Shown here: piece after piece, positions 29,685 through 40,600 of the stretch
How positions within the stretch are numbered: the stretch's first letter is position 1
Layout of the letters: each line of letters opens with the position of its first letter
From: an uncultured Saprospiraceae bacterium
GTDB lineage: Bacteria > Bacteroidota > Bacteroidia > Chitinophagales > Saprospiraceae
Direction: 5' to 3'
NCBI GenBank assembly: GCA_938002665.1
Contig: CALLAE010000004.1
Span: forward strand, 38,824-102,823
DNA length: 64,000 bases
Made by a program: the position numbers and the translations under genes
The notes under the pieces: generated by a model
Seen by the model: only the letters and a program-made list of their open reading frames with translations
Told to the model about the DNA's origin: nothing
Database searches by the model: none

Positions 29685-30077
29685 TCAATTTAAGCTAGGC
29701 CAGTCCGAATAGCCGCCTTTCATGTTATAGACATCTTTGAAACCTGCTTCTGTCATAATTTTTGCTGCTTTTGCTGACCTTCCACCGCTTCTACAATAGA
29801 CAACATATGAGCTATTCTTGTCTAAGCTTTCCAATCTATTTTTAAAGTCACTAGCCCTAAAGTCCATTTCTATTGCATTAGCAATTTTTCCTTCTGCAAT
29901 TTCAGCAGGTGTTCTTACATCTAGAAACTTACTCTTATTTGTTACAAGTTTTATTTTGGCATCAGTAGTGCTGATGTCCTTGTAACTAATTTTGGACATT
30001 GAAGAGTTTTGTGACTGCTGATTGCCACAAGAAAAGAAGAAAGTAACAACAATAATTAGTGAAACAAGAGTCCTCAT
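29685..30077 (-). CDS. Rhodanese-domain lipoprotein
   Basis: FLDVRTPAEIAEGKIANAIEMDF, VVYCRSGGRSAKAAKIMTEAGFKDVYNMKGGYSDW; lipobox FFSCG. Confidence 0.93.
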   Translation of the reverse strand: MRTLVSLIIVVTFFFSCGNQQSQNSSMSKISYKDISTTDAKIKLVTNKSKFLDVRTPAEIAEGKIANAIEMDFRASDFKNRLESLDKNSSYVVYCRSGGRSAKAAKIMTEAGFKDVYNMKGGYSDWPSLN

Positions 30078-30183
30078 CTAGTCAGAAATTTCAATAAAAG
30101 TGAAAGGTCAGAAAAATATCTTTAAATCCACTTATATATTACAAATAATTGTCATATAAATTGAGTTGAATGGTTATTTGTGG

Positions 30184-30191
30184 TAGATTTG
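30184..30191 (+). promoter_or_regulatory. Candidate -7 box TAGATTTG upstream of small ORF
   Basis: Exact TAnnTTTG match about 118 nt before the ATG at 30310. Confidence 0.4.
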
Positions 30192-30309
30192 TATTACCCA
30201 TGTCCAAGAGTGCAAAATGTTTTACTAAACGTTAAAATTTAATAAAATCACCAACCTTTTGGCACTAAAATTCGTCTACATATATACACAGCAAATTACA
30301 CCTATATCT

Positions 30310-30426
30310 ATGAACAAATTATTTTCCTTTTTAACAAAATTCTTTAAAAAGTCCTCAAGCAAAATCTCCCCAGTTGCTAAGTTTCAGAGGAATGATGAAG
30401 AGTACGAAGGTTGGTTAGGCATCTAG
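30310..30426 (+). CDS. Candidate small protein, 38 aa (MNKLFSFLTKFFKKSSSKISPVAKFQRNDEEYEGWLGI)
   Basis: ATG-to-TAG ORF in a 440-bp gap, promoter-like box upstream, terminator-like hairpin downstream; absent from supplied ORF track. Confidence 0.5.
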   Translation: MNKLFSFLTKFFKKSSSKISPVAKFQRNDEEYEGWLGI

Positions 30427-30492
30427 TCTAATTTCATACCTCCTACTACACTGAATAAAAAACAAATGACTTTCAGACGAAAGAATAATAGA

Positions 30493-30521
30493 GCCATGTC
30501 TTATGACAAGGCTTTTTTTAT
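30493..30521 (+). terminator. Terminator-like hairpin downstream of small ORF
   Basis: GCCATGTC-TTAT-GACAAGGC (one mismatch) followed by TTTTTTT. Confidence 0.6.
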
Positions 30522-30865
30522 AGGTGTAGCCTAGATTTCTTTTCGAGCAATTCTTCTATAGTTTCCACTCTTTCTTCATCTGGCACACAACAGTCTACCG
30601 GGCATACCGCGGCACATTGTGGTTCTTCATGGAAGCCTTGGCATTCTGTACATTTATCTGGAGAAATATAATAGACATCATCATCTACAGGAGGTTGTGG
30701 AGCAGCAGCATCTACGACTGCGCCTGTCTCTAGGGTATAGTTGCCAGTAAGAGTAGTCCCATCTGCTATGGCCCATTCTACACCGCCTTCGTATATCGCA
30801 TTATTTGGACATTCAGGCTCACATGCACCACAATTGATACATTCATCAGTTATTTTAATAGCCAT
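30518..30865 (-). CDS. 4Fe-4S dicluster ferredoxin
   Basis: [16 protein letters not shown] and [22 protein letters not shown]. Confidence 0.93.
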   Translation of the reverse strand: MAIKITDECINCGACEPECPNNAIYEGGVEWAIADGTTLTGNYTLETGAVVDAAAPQPPVDDDVYYISPDKCTECQGFHEEPQCAAVCPVDCCVPDEERVETIEELLEKKSRLHL

Positions 30866-30880
30866 ACTAGATTCAAGTTT

Positions 30881-31558
30881 TTATTTAGGTACTCGGACGC
30901 TGTATATTATCGATAACAACACATAGATAATAACTCCTACAGGCATTGCTAATTTATAGTTCACAAAAGTAAGGCACACAAAGGTTATAAGACTAATAAG
31001 AATGAAAATATTGAAGTTGATATTAGATCCTATTTGCTTAAAAGAAAACATCTTTAATTTACTTAGGTTTAGCATCATTAACATGAGAGGTATACTGACA
31101 TAGATAGAAGGATTCTCTATAAGAGCATTTGTCACCTCACTATCAAATCTTACTCCTATAAATAACCCCGCTAAAAAGAAAGTACTAGCTGGTGTAGGAA
31201 GCCCTGTGAAATATACAGTAGAAGGCCTGAGATTAAATAGCGCCAATCTCAAAGCACTACCAATGAGTATGAAAAACGAAGGTATATACATGACCCAATG
31301 ATCAATAGGTGTCACAAGTGTATATAAGAATGCGGGAGCCACACCGAAACTGACAAGATCAGCAAGAGAATCTAATTCTTTACCAAATTGACTTTGCACT
31401 TTCAGAATCCTGGCTATTACACCATCTATTACATCAAAAAACATCCCCGTAAGCAAAAGCAAGGTGCTGATATGTAGATCAGCAACTAATATTGCAGCAA
31501 ACCCACAGCAAAGGTTCATCGTAGTAAATAAAGAGGGTATTTTCCTTTTAAAACTCAA
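30881..31558 (-). CDS. pssA: CDP-diacylglycerol--serine O-phosphatidyltransferase
   Basis: CDP-alcohol phosphatidyltransferase motif FFDVIDGVIARILKVQSQFGKELDSLADLVSFGVAPA. Confidence 0.93.
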   Translation of the reverse strand: MSFKRKIPSLFTTMNLCCGFAAILVADLHISTLLLLTGMFFDVIDGVIARILKVQSQFGKELDSLADLVSFGVAPAFLYTLVTPIDHWVMYIPSFFILIGSALRLALFNLRPSTVYFTGLPTPASTFFLAGLFIGVRFDSEVTNALIENPSIYVSIPLMLMMLNLSKLKMFSFKQIGSNINFNIFILISLITFVCLTFVNYKLAMPVGVIIYVLLSIIYSVRVPK

Positions 31559-31703
31559 TCAAATTTGGATTTTGATAATTAAAGTTAAAAATAGCTCTAT
31601 TATGAAACTATATTTTTAAATTTTCTTTTCTTGATTTGTGAAGATTCCTGACTAATTCTTCAATAATCTAGCAATTAACCATAATCTGACTCAAAAGTTA
31701 AAC

Positions 31704-33185
31704 ATGAAATTTACCCTTCTTAAACTAGTAACTGCGCTTTTAGTTTTTTTGATCATCAATTCCTGCGCTAGGAATCCTGTAACAGGAAAAAAAGAACTCT
31801 CTCTCATGTCTTCTGCTCAGGAGCAAGCTGCAGGAGATCAGGCTGACCCTAGTATCATTCAGGCTTATGGCCTATATCCAGATCAGAGGTTGCAAGATTT
31901 TATTAACGAAAAGGGTAAGGCTATGGGAAAAATATCCCACAGACCTGATATCAATTATCAATTCAGACTACTAGATAGTCCAGTTGTAAATGCCTTTGCA
32001 GTTCCTGGTGGCTATGTCTACTTTACTAGGGGAATTATGGCACACTTTAATAACGAAGCTGAATTTGCGGGAGTTCTAGGTCATGAAATAGGGCATATTA
32101 CAGCCAGACATTCAGCCAAGCAACAAACTCAGCAGATGTTAGGCCAAGTGCTCTTTATGGGTGGGGTAATTGCAAGTGAGAAATTTAGAAGTGTAGCACA
32201 ACAAGCTAGCCAAGGGCTAGGTCTGATGTTTCTTAAGTTCGGTAGAGATCATGAAAGTCAGTCAGATGAGCTTGGGGTAGAGTACTCTACAAAAATAGGA
32301 TATGACTCTCATGAAATGGCTGATTTCTTTCAAACTCTGAATAGATTATCCTCTAAATCTGGACAAAGTATACCTGACTTCTTATCTACTCACCCTAATC
32401 CTGTCAATAGATATGCAAAAGTGCATGAGATGTCTGATGCTATGCAAAAGCAATTAGGACTCAGACGCCTCAAAGTAAATCGAAATGAATTTCTGAATCT
32501 TATAGACGGATTAACTTATGGCGAAGATCCAAAGCAAGGCTATGTAGATAATAATATTTTCTATCATCCAGAACTACTTTTTCAGTTTCCGGTACCTAGA
32601 AACTGGCAACTACAGAATAGCCCTACTCAAGTCATGATGGGCCCCGAAGATGGTAATGCCTTAATGATATTTACGCTAAGTCCTGAGAAAAACTTACAGT
32701 CAGCCGCACAATCCATAATACAACAATTCAAGTTAACTGAGCTAGAATCTCAAAGAACTACGGTCAATGGATTTTCAGCCTTAGCTATGGTCTGTGATCA
32801 ACAAGCACAACAAGATCAGTCTGGACAGCAAGTAGCTGGCCCAAGAATATTAACCTATCTGATCCAAAAAGAAAATTTTATCTATGTTTTCCATGGCGTA
32901 AGTGAGCAGAATAATTTCAATAATTATACTGGAACATTTAAGAGAACCATGACAAATTTTGATAAGCTAACTGACAGAAGTAAGATCAATGTAGAAGCAA
33001 CTAAAATCAAAATAGCTACTGTCAAAAGAACGACTGACCTAAAAGCCGCATTATTAGCTTTAGGTTCTTCTAATAGGGATCTGGAAGAATTATCTATCGT
33101 AAATGGTATGCAGCTGACTGATCAAGTAGAAGGTGGCCAACTCATTAAGACTTTCAGCAAACAACATAATTCTGGAACAAATTAA
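31704..33185 (+). CDS. M48 family metalloprotease, lipoprotein
   Basis: VLGHEIGHITARHSAKQQ; ARNPVTGKKELSLMS; HESQSDELGVEY. Confidence 0.96.
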   Translation: MKFTLLKLVTALLVFLIINSCARNPVTGKKELSLMSSAQEQAAGDQADPSIIQAYGLYPDQRLQDFINEKGKAMGKISHRPDINYQFRLLDSPVVNAFAVPGGYVYFTRGIMAHFNNEAEFAGVLGHEIGHITARHSAKQQTQQMLGQVLFMGGVIASEKFRSVAQQASQGLGLMFLKFGRDHESQSDELGVEYSTKIGYDSHEMADFFQTLNRLSSKSGQSIPDFLSTHPNPVNRYAKVHEMSDAMQKQLGLRRLKVNRNEFLNLIDGLTYGEDPKQGYVDNNIFYHPELLFQFPVPRNWQLQNSPTQVMMGPEDGNALMIFTLSPEKNLQSAAQSIIQQFKLTELESQRTTVNGFSALAMVCDQQAQQDQSGQQVAGPRILTYLIQKENFIYVFHGVSEQNNFNNYTGTFKRTMTNFDKLTDRSKINVEATKIKIATVKRTTDLKAALLALGSSNRDLEELSIVNGMQLTDQVEGGQLIKTFSKQHNSGTN

Positions 33186-33538
33186 CCTATGTCATGCTCT
33201 ACTTCAAGAATGGCTGCGCTGATATCTGCATGTGAAGTATGGAAAGTTACTTTTCCATTCTCTAGAATAATAAGCTGAGGAGATTCATGCGGAACTGAAA
33301 AGGCAGAAGCTACCCTGTTAGAGATTTCTCGATAAGCTATTAGATCTAAAAAGTAGAATTGGACATTTTCAATTGACTTCATTGTCTTTATATCATTTTC
33401 AAATCTGTTTAAAACTAGCTTACTTATCCCACATCTGGTGCTGTGCTTGAAAAGAACAACTTTATGTTCTTCTGAAGCCAGCATTATGGCTTCTAACTGC
33501 AATTTATCTGTAAGAGGTATCCACTTCATTGACTTCAT
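33182..33538 (-). CDS. ytxJ: YtxJ-like monothiol thioredoxin-fold protein
   Basis: VVLFKHSTRCGISKLVLNRFE...ESPQLIILENGK. Confidence 0.82.
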   Translation of the reverse strand: MKSMKWIPLTDKLQLEAIMLASEEHKVVLFKHSTRCGISKLVLNRFENDIKTMKSIENVQFYFLDLIAYREISNRVASAFSVPHESPQLIILENGKVTFHTSHADISAAILEVEHDIG

Positions 33539-33723
33539 TTTTAGAGTATTTTCTGATTAGCAAAGGACTTCTTTTCTCTTAGATTCGTTAGTAGAATGTA
33601 TAAGACTGTGAAGTAAACACAATTTTTCAAAGTAAAACTCAAAGATTATGCTGGAAAATCGTTCGTATTATAATATTTAATATCTTTATGCTTCTAAAAA
33701 TCAGCACTTTAAAATAAATTATA

Positions 33724-36648
33724 ATGATTCTTCGACATCTTTTATATGCATTTGTTTTCATTGGTCTGACATCCACTGTTACTGTTGCTCAAGAACATTC
33801 TATTGCTCGTGAATGGAATGAAGAATTACTTCACGCAATAAGAAATGATTTCGCAAGACCTACAGTTCATGCTAGAAACCTGTGGCACTCTAGTGTCATG
33901 ATGTATGATATATGGGCCATTATCACAGATGAAGTTGCTGATACCTATTTTCTTGGAAAAGATGTCCGTGGATTTTTCTGTCCTATTGACGAATTGCCTG
34001 TATATACACAAGGGAAAGAAGAAGCAATAAGAACTGCAATCAGTTATGCCATGTATCGTTTTCTTAATCATAGATTTCAGAATGCGCCGCCTGGCAGAAT
34101 AGCCACCATAATTTCAGCTATAAATCAAAAAATGCTGGAACTTGGGTATAGTACGAGCTACACCTCACAAGATTATTCTAATGGTAACCCTGCTGCACTT
34201 GGCAATTATGTCGCTGATCAGATAATACAGTTCGGACTTCAAGATGGTTCTAATGAACTAGGTTTATATGGAAACACTTCATACAGGCCTGTTAATAATT
34301 CTTTAGAATTATTTATTCCTGAAGATTTTGTTCCTATGAATGATCCCAATAGGTGGCAGCCTCTGACCTTAGATACTTTCACAGATCAGTCTGGTAATGT
34401 ACAGTCATTTAATACGCCACCTTTTCTTAGTCCAGAATGGGGGGCTGTAACTCCTTTTGCACTTAAGGATTCAGATAATACAGTTTATACTCGACGAAAT
34501 TTTGACTACAATGTATTTCATGACCCAGGTGCACCACCATATGTCAATCTCAATGAGAAAGATGAAATGAGTGAAGAATTTCTTTGGGGTTTCTTGCTAG
34601 TTTCTATTTGGAGCAGTCACCTAGATCCAGCAGATGGTGTGATGATAGATATCTCTCCTAATAGCCAAGGAAACAACCCTAATCTCCCAAGCTACATTGC
34701 AGAATACAGGAATTTCTATAATCTAATAGAAGGTGGAGATAATAGCCCCGGACATGCTATTAATCCGCATACAAACCAGCCCTATGATATCAACATGGTT
34801 TATAGAGGAGATTATACAAGGGTACTTGCTGAATTTTGGGCGGACGGTCCAGACTCAGAGACACCACCTGGACATTGGTTTACTTTGCTAAACTACGTGA
34901 GTGATCATCCTGAGTTTGAGAGAAAATATAGAGGTATACAACCAGTAGAAGATCCTCTAGAATGGGATGTGAAATCCTATTTTATTATGGGAGGAGCCAT
35001 GCATGACTGTGCTATTTCTGCATGGGGTATCAAGGGATGGTATGATTACCTAAGACCAGTATCAGCTATAAGGGCTATGGCAAATAGAGGGCAGTCCACA
35101 ATAGAGAGTCTACCCAACTACCATCCAGCTGGCGTCCCACTTATTTCAGGGTTTTCTGAAATTGTGACTGCAGGAGATACAATTGCTGGAGATATGGGTG
35201 AAAACATCGGAAAGATAAAATTATTCACTTGGAAGGGTCCTGGCTACATAGAAGACCCAAAAACTGATATTGCAGAAGTAGGATGGATCTTAGCTGAGGA
35301 ATGGTTTCCATATCAGAGACCTACTTTTGTCACACCACCATTTGCAGGTTATATTTCTGGTCATTCTACTTACTCGAGAGCAGCTGCGGAAGTACTTACC
35401 GACATGACAGGTGATGCTTATTTCCCTGGTGGGTTAGGAGAGTTTGTAGCTGAGAAAAATGAATTCCTTGTTTTTGAAGAAGGACCTTCTGAAGATGTTG
35501 TCTTACAATGGGCAACTTATAGAGATGCCTCAGACCAAACAAGCCTTTCCAGAATTTGGGGAGGTATACATCCACCAGCAGATGACATTCCAGGAAGAAA
35601 AATAGGAATCAAGATAGCTGAAGATGTCATGACACTTTCTGAATCTATTTTCTTTGTAGATGCAGACGGTGACGGCTTTTATAATTACGAAGACTGCGAT
35701 GATAATAATGAAATGATTAATCCTTCCATTCCTGAAACCTGCGACGGCATAGATAACAACTGTGCTGGGGGCATAGACGAGGGCTTACAATTGTTCAGAT
35801 ATTTCCTTGATAATGATGGAGATGGCTATGGTAATCAAGCCGTTCCTGTGGATACTTGCAGAAGCATGCCTATAACAGGATATGTAGAGAATGACCTAGA
35901 CTGTAATGATAATGATCCAACAATAAATCCTGATGCCTTTGAAATATGCGATGGGATAGATAATAACTGCTCTGGGGGTATAGATGAAGATTTAACGCTA
36001 TATACCTACTATAGGGACGTGGACGGGGATGGTTTTGGTGATCTCAATTTTCCGGTAGATACCTGCAGAGAGATGCCTATAGCAGGCTATGTAATAGATA
36101 ATAATGATTGTAATGACGCTGATGGCATTATCAATCCTGATATCCCAGAAACTTGTGATGGCATAGATAATGATTGTAATGGAAGAGCGGATGATGGCTT
36201 ACCTGTTACGAGATACTACAGAGACTTTGATAATGATGGTTTTGGCTTAGAAGATGATTTCATAGATACGTGTTTGACCGTAAGTCCTCTAGGATTTGTA
36301 GATAACCCTATGGACTGTAACGACAATGATCCTGATATCAATCCTTCTATAATTGAAATCGCTGATAACAACATAGACGAAGATTGTACTGGAGTAGATC
36401 TTTATGAAATATCTAAAGTTTTTCCAAACCCGTTTCGTAACAGCTTGAGTTTACATTATAATTCCTCTGAACCTATAAGACTGAGAATGTACGATTTCAG
36501 AGGTAGATTAGCTATGAATGAAGTTAGAATATTGGAGGCTAATAATTACTCTTTGGATGTATCTCAGTTGGCAGAAGGATTCTATTTTCTGCAACTTGTT
36601 AATGATCAGTACGAAGAGTTGTACATCGAGAAAGTACTGAAACTATAG
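33724..36648 (+). CDS. Vanadium-dependent haloperoxidase/PAP2-like protein with MopE-type metal-binding repeats and T9SS sorting domain
   Basis: PPFAGYISGHSTYSRAAAEVL and SRIWGGIHPPADDIPGRKIG motifs; four D-x-DGDGF...DCxDNDxxINPxxxExCDGIDNNC repeats; C-terminal VFPNPF...LAEGFYFLQL. Confidence 0.9.
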   Translation: MILRHLLYAFVFIGLTSTVTVAQEHSIAREWNEELLHAIRNDFARPTVHARNLWHSSVMMYDIWAIITDEVADTYFLGKDVRGFFCPIDELPVYTQGKEEAIRTAISYAMYRFLNHRFQNAPPGRIATIISAINQKMLELGYSTSYTSQDYSNGNPAALGNYVADQIIQFGLQDGSNELGLYGNTSYRPVNNSLELFIPEDFVPMNDPNRWQPLTLDTFTDQSGNVQSFNTPPFLSPEWGAVTPFALKDSDNTVYTRRNFDYNVFHDPGAPPYVNLNEKDEMSEEFLWGFLLVSIWSSHLDPADGVMIDISPNSQGNNPNLPSYIAEYRNFYNLIEGGDNSPGHAINPHTNQPYDINMVYRGDYTRVLAEFWADGPDSETPPGHWFTLLNYVSDHPEFERKYRGIQPVEDPLEWDVKSYFIMGGAMHDCAISAWGIKGWYDYLRPVSAIRAMANRGQSTIESLPNYHPAGVPLISGFSEIVTAGDTIAGDMGENIGKIKLFTWKGPGYIEDPKTDIAEVGWILAEEWFPYQRPTFVTPPFAGYISGHSTYSRAAAEVLTDMTGDAYFPGGLGEFVAEKNEFLVFEEGPSEDVVLQWATYRDASDQTSLSRIWGGIHPPADDIPGRKIGIKIAEDVMTLSESIFFVDADGDGFYNYEDCDDNNEMINPSIPETCDGIDNNCAGGIDEGLQLFRYFLDNDGDGYGNQAVPVDTCRSMPITGYVENDLDCNDNDPTINPDAFEICDGIDNNCSGGIDEDLTLYTYYRDVDGDGFGDLNFPVDTCREMPIAGYVIDNNDCNDADGIINPDIPETCDGIDNDCNGRADDGLPVTRYYRDFDNDGFGLEDDFIDTCLTVSPLGFVDNPMDCNDNDPDINPSIIEIADNNIDEDCTGVDLYEISKVFPNPFRNSLSLHYNSSEPIRLRMYDFRGRLAMNEVRILEANNYSLDVSQLAEGFYFLQLVNDQYEELYIEKVLKL

Positions 36649-36690
36649 TTTAACTGGTGACCAATATTATTTCTGATGATAAGTTAAACA

Positions 36691-37599
36691 TTGCAAGCTA
36701 ACGACAAGAAAAAAATCCTCTTTATAATTAATCCTATCTCTGGGTCAAATCAAAAAGAGGATCTACCCCAGCTTATCAAGGACAATCTTGATCACAATAA
36801 ATTCTCCTTTGAGCTCATCAAAACAGAATATAGAGGTCATGCTACTGAACTTTCTAAGCAGGCAGTCGCAGATAAATTAGATTACGTTATTGCTTGCGGA
36901 GGTGATGGCACTGTAAATGAAGTTGCCGAACCACTAGTTCATACAGACATAGCTATGGGTATTATACCCAATGGATCAGGAAACGGCTTCGCTATGCATA
37001 TAGGAATGGGTCGCAACTCCAAAAAAGCAATTCATATTCTAAATGAGGCGAAACAACATACCATAGACACCTGTCTTGTAAATGATAATTTCTTTATTAA
37101 TCTAGCAGGTGTCGGCTTTGATGCGCAAATAGCCTACGAAATCGATAATGGTAGCAAAAGAGGTTTTCAACTATATTTTAGCACTATCACTAGAGAAATT
37201 CTAAAATTCAAGGCTCAACCTTTTACAATTAAGTCTGACAAACAGTTAGACCAAGGGAAGTATACTATCATAGCTGTAGCTAATGCAGCTATGTATGGTT
37301 ACAATTTTACAATAGCTCCAAAAGCAGAACTTTCAGATGGGCTTTTGGATATAGTATTGATCAAAGAAGCTGGACTTATTAAAACTCTAGCTAGCTCCTG
37401 GCGTATGCTCAATAGTTCTTTACACAAAAGTAGTCTGGTAGAAATCATCAAGTCAAAAAAAGTCACTATTACTACAGAACATCCCAGTTACTATCATATA
37501 GATGGTGAGAGTCGAAAATTTGAGTCAGAACTTCACTTTGAGGTTGTACCTGCCTCACTTAATATGCTTTTCCCCAAAAGTTCGCAGCTAGTCTCGTAG
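36691..37599 (+). CDS. Diacylglycerol/lipid kinase family protein (TTG start)
   Basis: INPISGS, ACGGDGTVNEVAEPL, GIIPNGSGNGFAMHIGM. Confidence 0.93.
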   Translation: MQANDKKKILFIINPISGSNQKEDLPQLIKDNLDHNKFSFELIKTEYRGHATELSKQAVADKLDYVIACGGDGTVNEVAEPLVHTDIAMGIIPNGSGNGFAMHIGMGRNSKKAIHILNEAKQHTIDTCLVNDNFFINLAGVGFDAQIAYEIDNGSKRGFQLYFSTITREILKFKAQPFTIKSDKQLDQGKYTIIAVANAAMYGYNFTIAPKAELSDGLLDIVLIKEAGLIKTLASSWRMLNSSLHKSSLVEIIKSKKVTITTEHPSYYHIDGESRKFESELHFEVVPASLNMLFPKSSQLVS

Positions 37600-37676
37600 A
37601 GCAATTCTAATTGTGCTCAGTTTTCCTTTACGTCTTTTGTGATTATATTGCATTTACTTTGAAAACTGATTTTCGA

Positions 37677-40600
37677 ATGAATAAACTACTCTCTCTCACT
37701 CTGATTTTACTGGTACTGAGTGCCTGTGAAGATCTACAAACATCAACAGTACAAAAGTCTACCTTCCAAGATAGTTCTACCATCAAACTCTTTGAAAATA
37801 TTCCATCTTCTGTATCTGGATTAACTTTTTCTAATACCATTACTGAAAACATAGAGCTTAATGCTGTTCTTTTTGATGGTATGATGCACGGATCTGGTGT
37901 AGGTATTCTAGACGCAAATAGCGATGGACTCCCTGACATATACATGGGGTCTAACATGCAAGGCGATAAGCTATTTCTCAATAAAGGTAATTTCAAATTC
38001 GAAGACAGCACACTAAAAGCTGGAATTACACCAACAAATTGGTCAACAGGTATAGCTATTGTGGACATCAATAATGACGGTCATGATGATATATATGTCT
38101 GCAAATATCTCTACGATCAACAGGATCGTCGAGCAAATATGTTCTATCTTAATAACGGAGATGGAACCTTTACGGAAAGTGCAAAACAAATAGGGATTAA
38201 TGACAATGGCTATTCTATCATGGCTAACTTCTTTGACTATGATAGAGATGGAGATTTAGACCTTTATATTGCTAATCAACCCCCAAATTCTCTCAAAGCG
38301 AAAAAGAACTTAAAAGGTAAAGTCGACTACCAATACACAGATAAGCTCTATAGAAATGATAATGGAAAATTTGTAAATGTTACTGAGCAAGCTGGTATTA
38401 AAAATTATTGCTACAGTCTTTCGGCAACCACCTTAGATTATAATCAAGATGGATGGCCTGATATCTATGTAGCCGTAGACTACGATGAACCTGATATGTT
38501 TTTTAAGAACAATGGTAATGGAACGTTTACTGATATCTCTAAAACCTCACTAAAGCACATGAGCAATTTCAGTATGGGGGTGGATATAGCAGATATCAAT
38601 AATGATGGTCATCTGGACATTTATGTCGCAGACATGGTTGCCGAAGATAATCTTAGGCAAAAAACAAATATGAGTGGAATGAATCCAGAGAGATTTTTTC
38701 AGCTTGTGAATGCTGGATACCACTACCAATATATGTTCAATGCTCTGCAACTGAATAATGGAGATGGTTCATTTAGTGAAGTCGCACAATTATCCGGTGT
38801 ATCTAATACCGACTGGAGTTGGAGCCCTCTATTCATGGATATTGATAAGGATGGATATAAAGATCTTACAGTCACAAATGGACTCATAAAGGATATTAGG
38901 AATAAAGATTTTGAGATATGGAGAAGAGAATTTTATCAGAACAAACTAGAAGAAGCCTCTAAATCTGCCAACAAAAGAATTACTATCAGTCCTTTAGAAA
39001 TAGGAGACAAAGCACCTAGTCAAAAGATTAGTAACTATGTGTATCAGAACCAAGGAGATCTAGGTTTTAAGAAAGTTTCTGAGGAATGGGGCTTATCCAA
39101 AAAAACTTGGTCAAATGGCTCAGCCTATGCAGATTTCGATAATGACGGTGATCTAGATCTTGTGATCAATAATTGCAACATGGAAGCAGACCTCTACAAA
39201 AATACTGCAAGTGATAAAGGGCTCAACAATTATTTATGTCTAAAATTAGACGGCCCAGCTTTGAATAAATCTGGTATAGGAGCGAGAATAGAAATTGAAT
39301 ATGACGATCAGATACAGGTTTATGAATGTTCGCCCTATAGAGGGTATATGTCTTCCTCTCAGAGAATAGCACATTTTGGCTTAGGGACCGCAACCACCAT
39401 AAATGAAATAAGAGTTATCTGGCCGGATAATAAAATGAATAAAATAACTGGACAAAAGGCAAATAAATCTATCACAGTTTCATATGCGAAAGCCAATGAA
39501 AAATATACTAGAAAAGGACTTCAAGACAGACAAGTCTTTAAGTCGCACAGAGAAATGGCACTAGTCCATAAAGAAAATATTTACGACGACTATAAGAAAG
39601 AAATTCTACTGCCCTATAAAACTTCTACACTAGGGCCGGTGGTATGTAAAGGAGATGTGAATGACGATGGATTAGAAGATGTATTTTATGGAAGTTCTAC
39701 TGGTAGTAGTTCTACCATCATGCAAAATATGGGTAATGGCAAATTTAAAACTATAGTCAATCCAAGCCTTGCAAAGGATGCGATTCACGAAGATGGTGGC
39801 GCACTTTTTTTTGATGCAGATGGGGATGGAGATCAGGATCTCTACGTCAGCAGTGGGGGCAATGAATTTCCCATAGGCTCCATGAATTATCAAGATAGGC
39901 TATACCTCAATAATGGTAAAGGCCTATTCACAAGATCTGGATCATTACCTTCATTGGTCACAAGTAATTCTGTGGTCACTAGTTTAGATTATGATCAGGA
40001 TGGAGATTTAGATTTATATGTAGGAGGAAGACAGGTGCCCGGGAAGTATGGACTGCCCACTGATAGCTATATCTTAAAAAATGATAAGGGGAAATTTACC
40101 GACGTGACCTTAGCTCTCGCGCCAATGCTAAAAGAGGTGGGAATGGTGACTGCCGCGCAGGTAGCAGATCTGAATGGAGACGGTCAGAAAGAATTATTAA
40201 TTGCTGGTGAGTGGATGCCTTTAAAAGTCATTACCATAGCAAGTAAAATGATAGATATCTCGTCTCAGTATGGACTCTCTGATACAAAAGGCTGGTGGAA
40301 TACCTTAGCTCTAGGAGATGTAGATAATGATGGAGATACAGATATAGTCGCAGGAAACCTTGGTTATAATATTAAGTATAAAGCATCAAAGGAAGAACCG
40401 TTTAAAGTATATGTTGATGACTTTGATCAAAATGGTACGCATGATGTCTACCTAGGCTATTATCAGAATGGTCAGTGTTTCCCAGTGAGAGGACGACAAT
40501 GCTCTTCTGAGCAACTGCCTTTTGTGAAGGAGAAGTTTGGGACGTATCAGGAATTTGGTCTAGCTACTATAGACCAAGTTCTACAAGACCATATATCTGA

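Noticed and set aside
35661-36400. DNA-level tandem repeat or CRISPR-like array in the D/N-rich region
   Set aside because: Periodicity is explained by degenerate protein repeats (MopE-type) in an intact ORF; nucleotide copies are not identical and there are no spacers.
37611-37676. Upstream GTG start for the VCBS/ASPIC protein
   Set aside because: ATG at 37677 starts a lipoprotein signal peptide (MNKLLSLTLILLVLSACED); the extra 22 aa would disrupt it.
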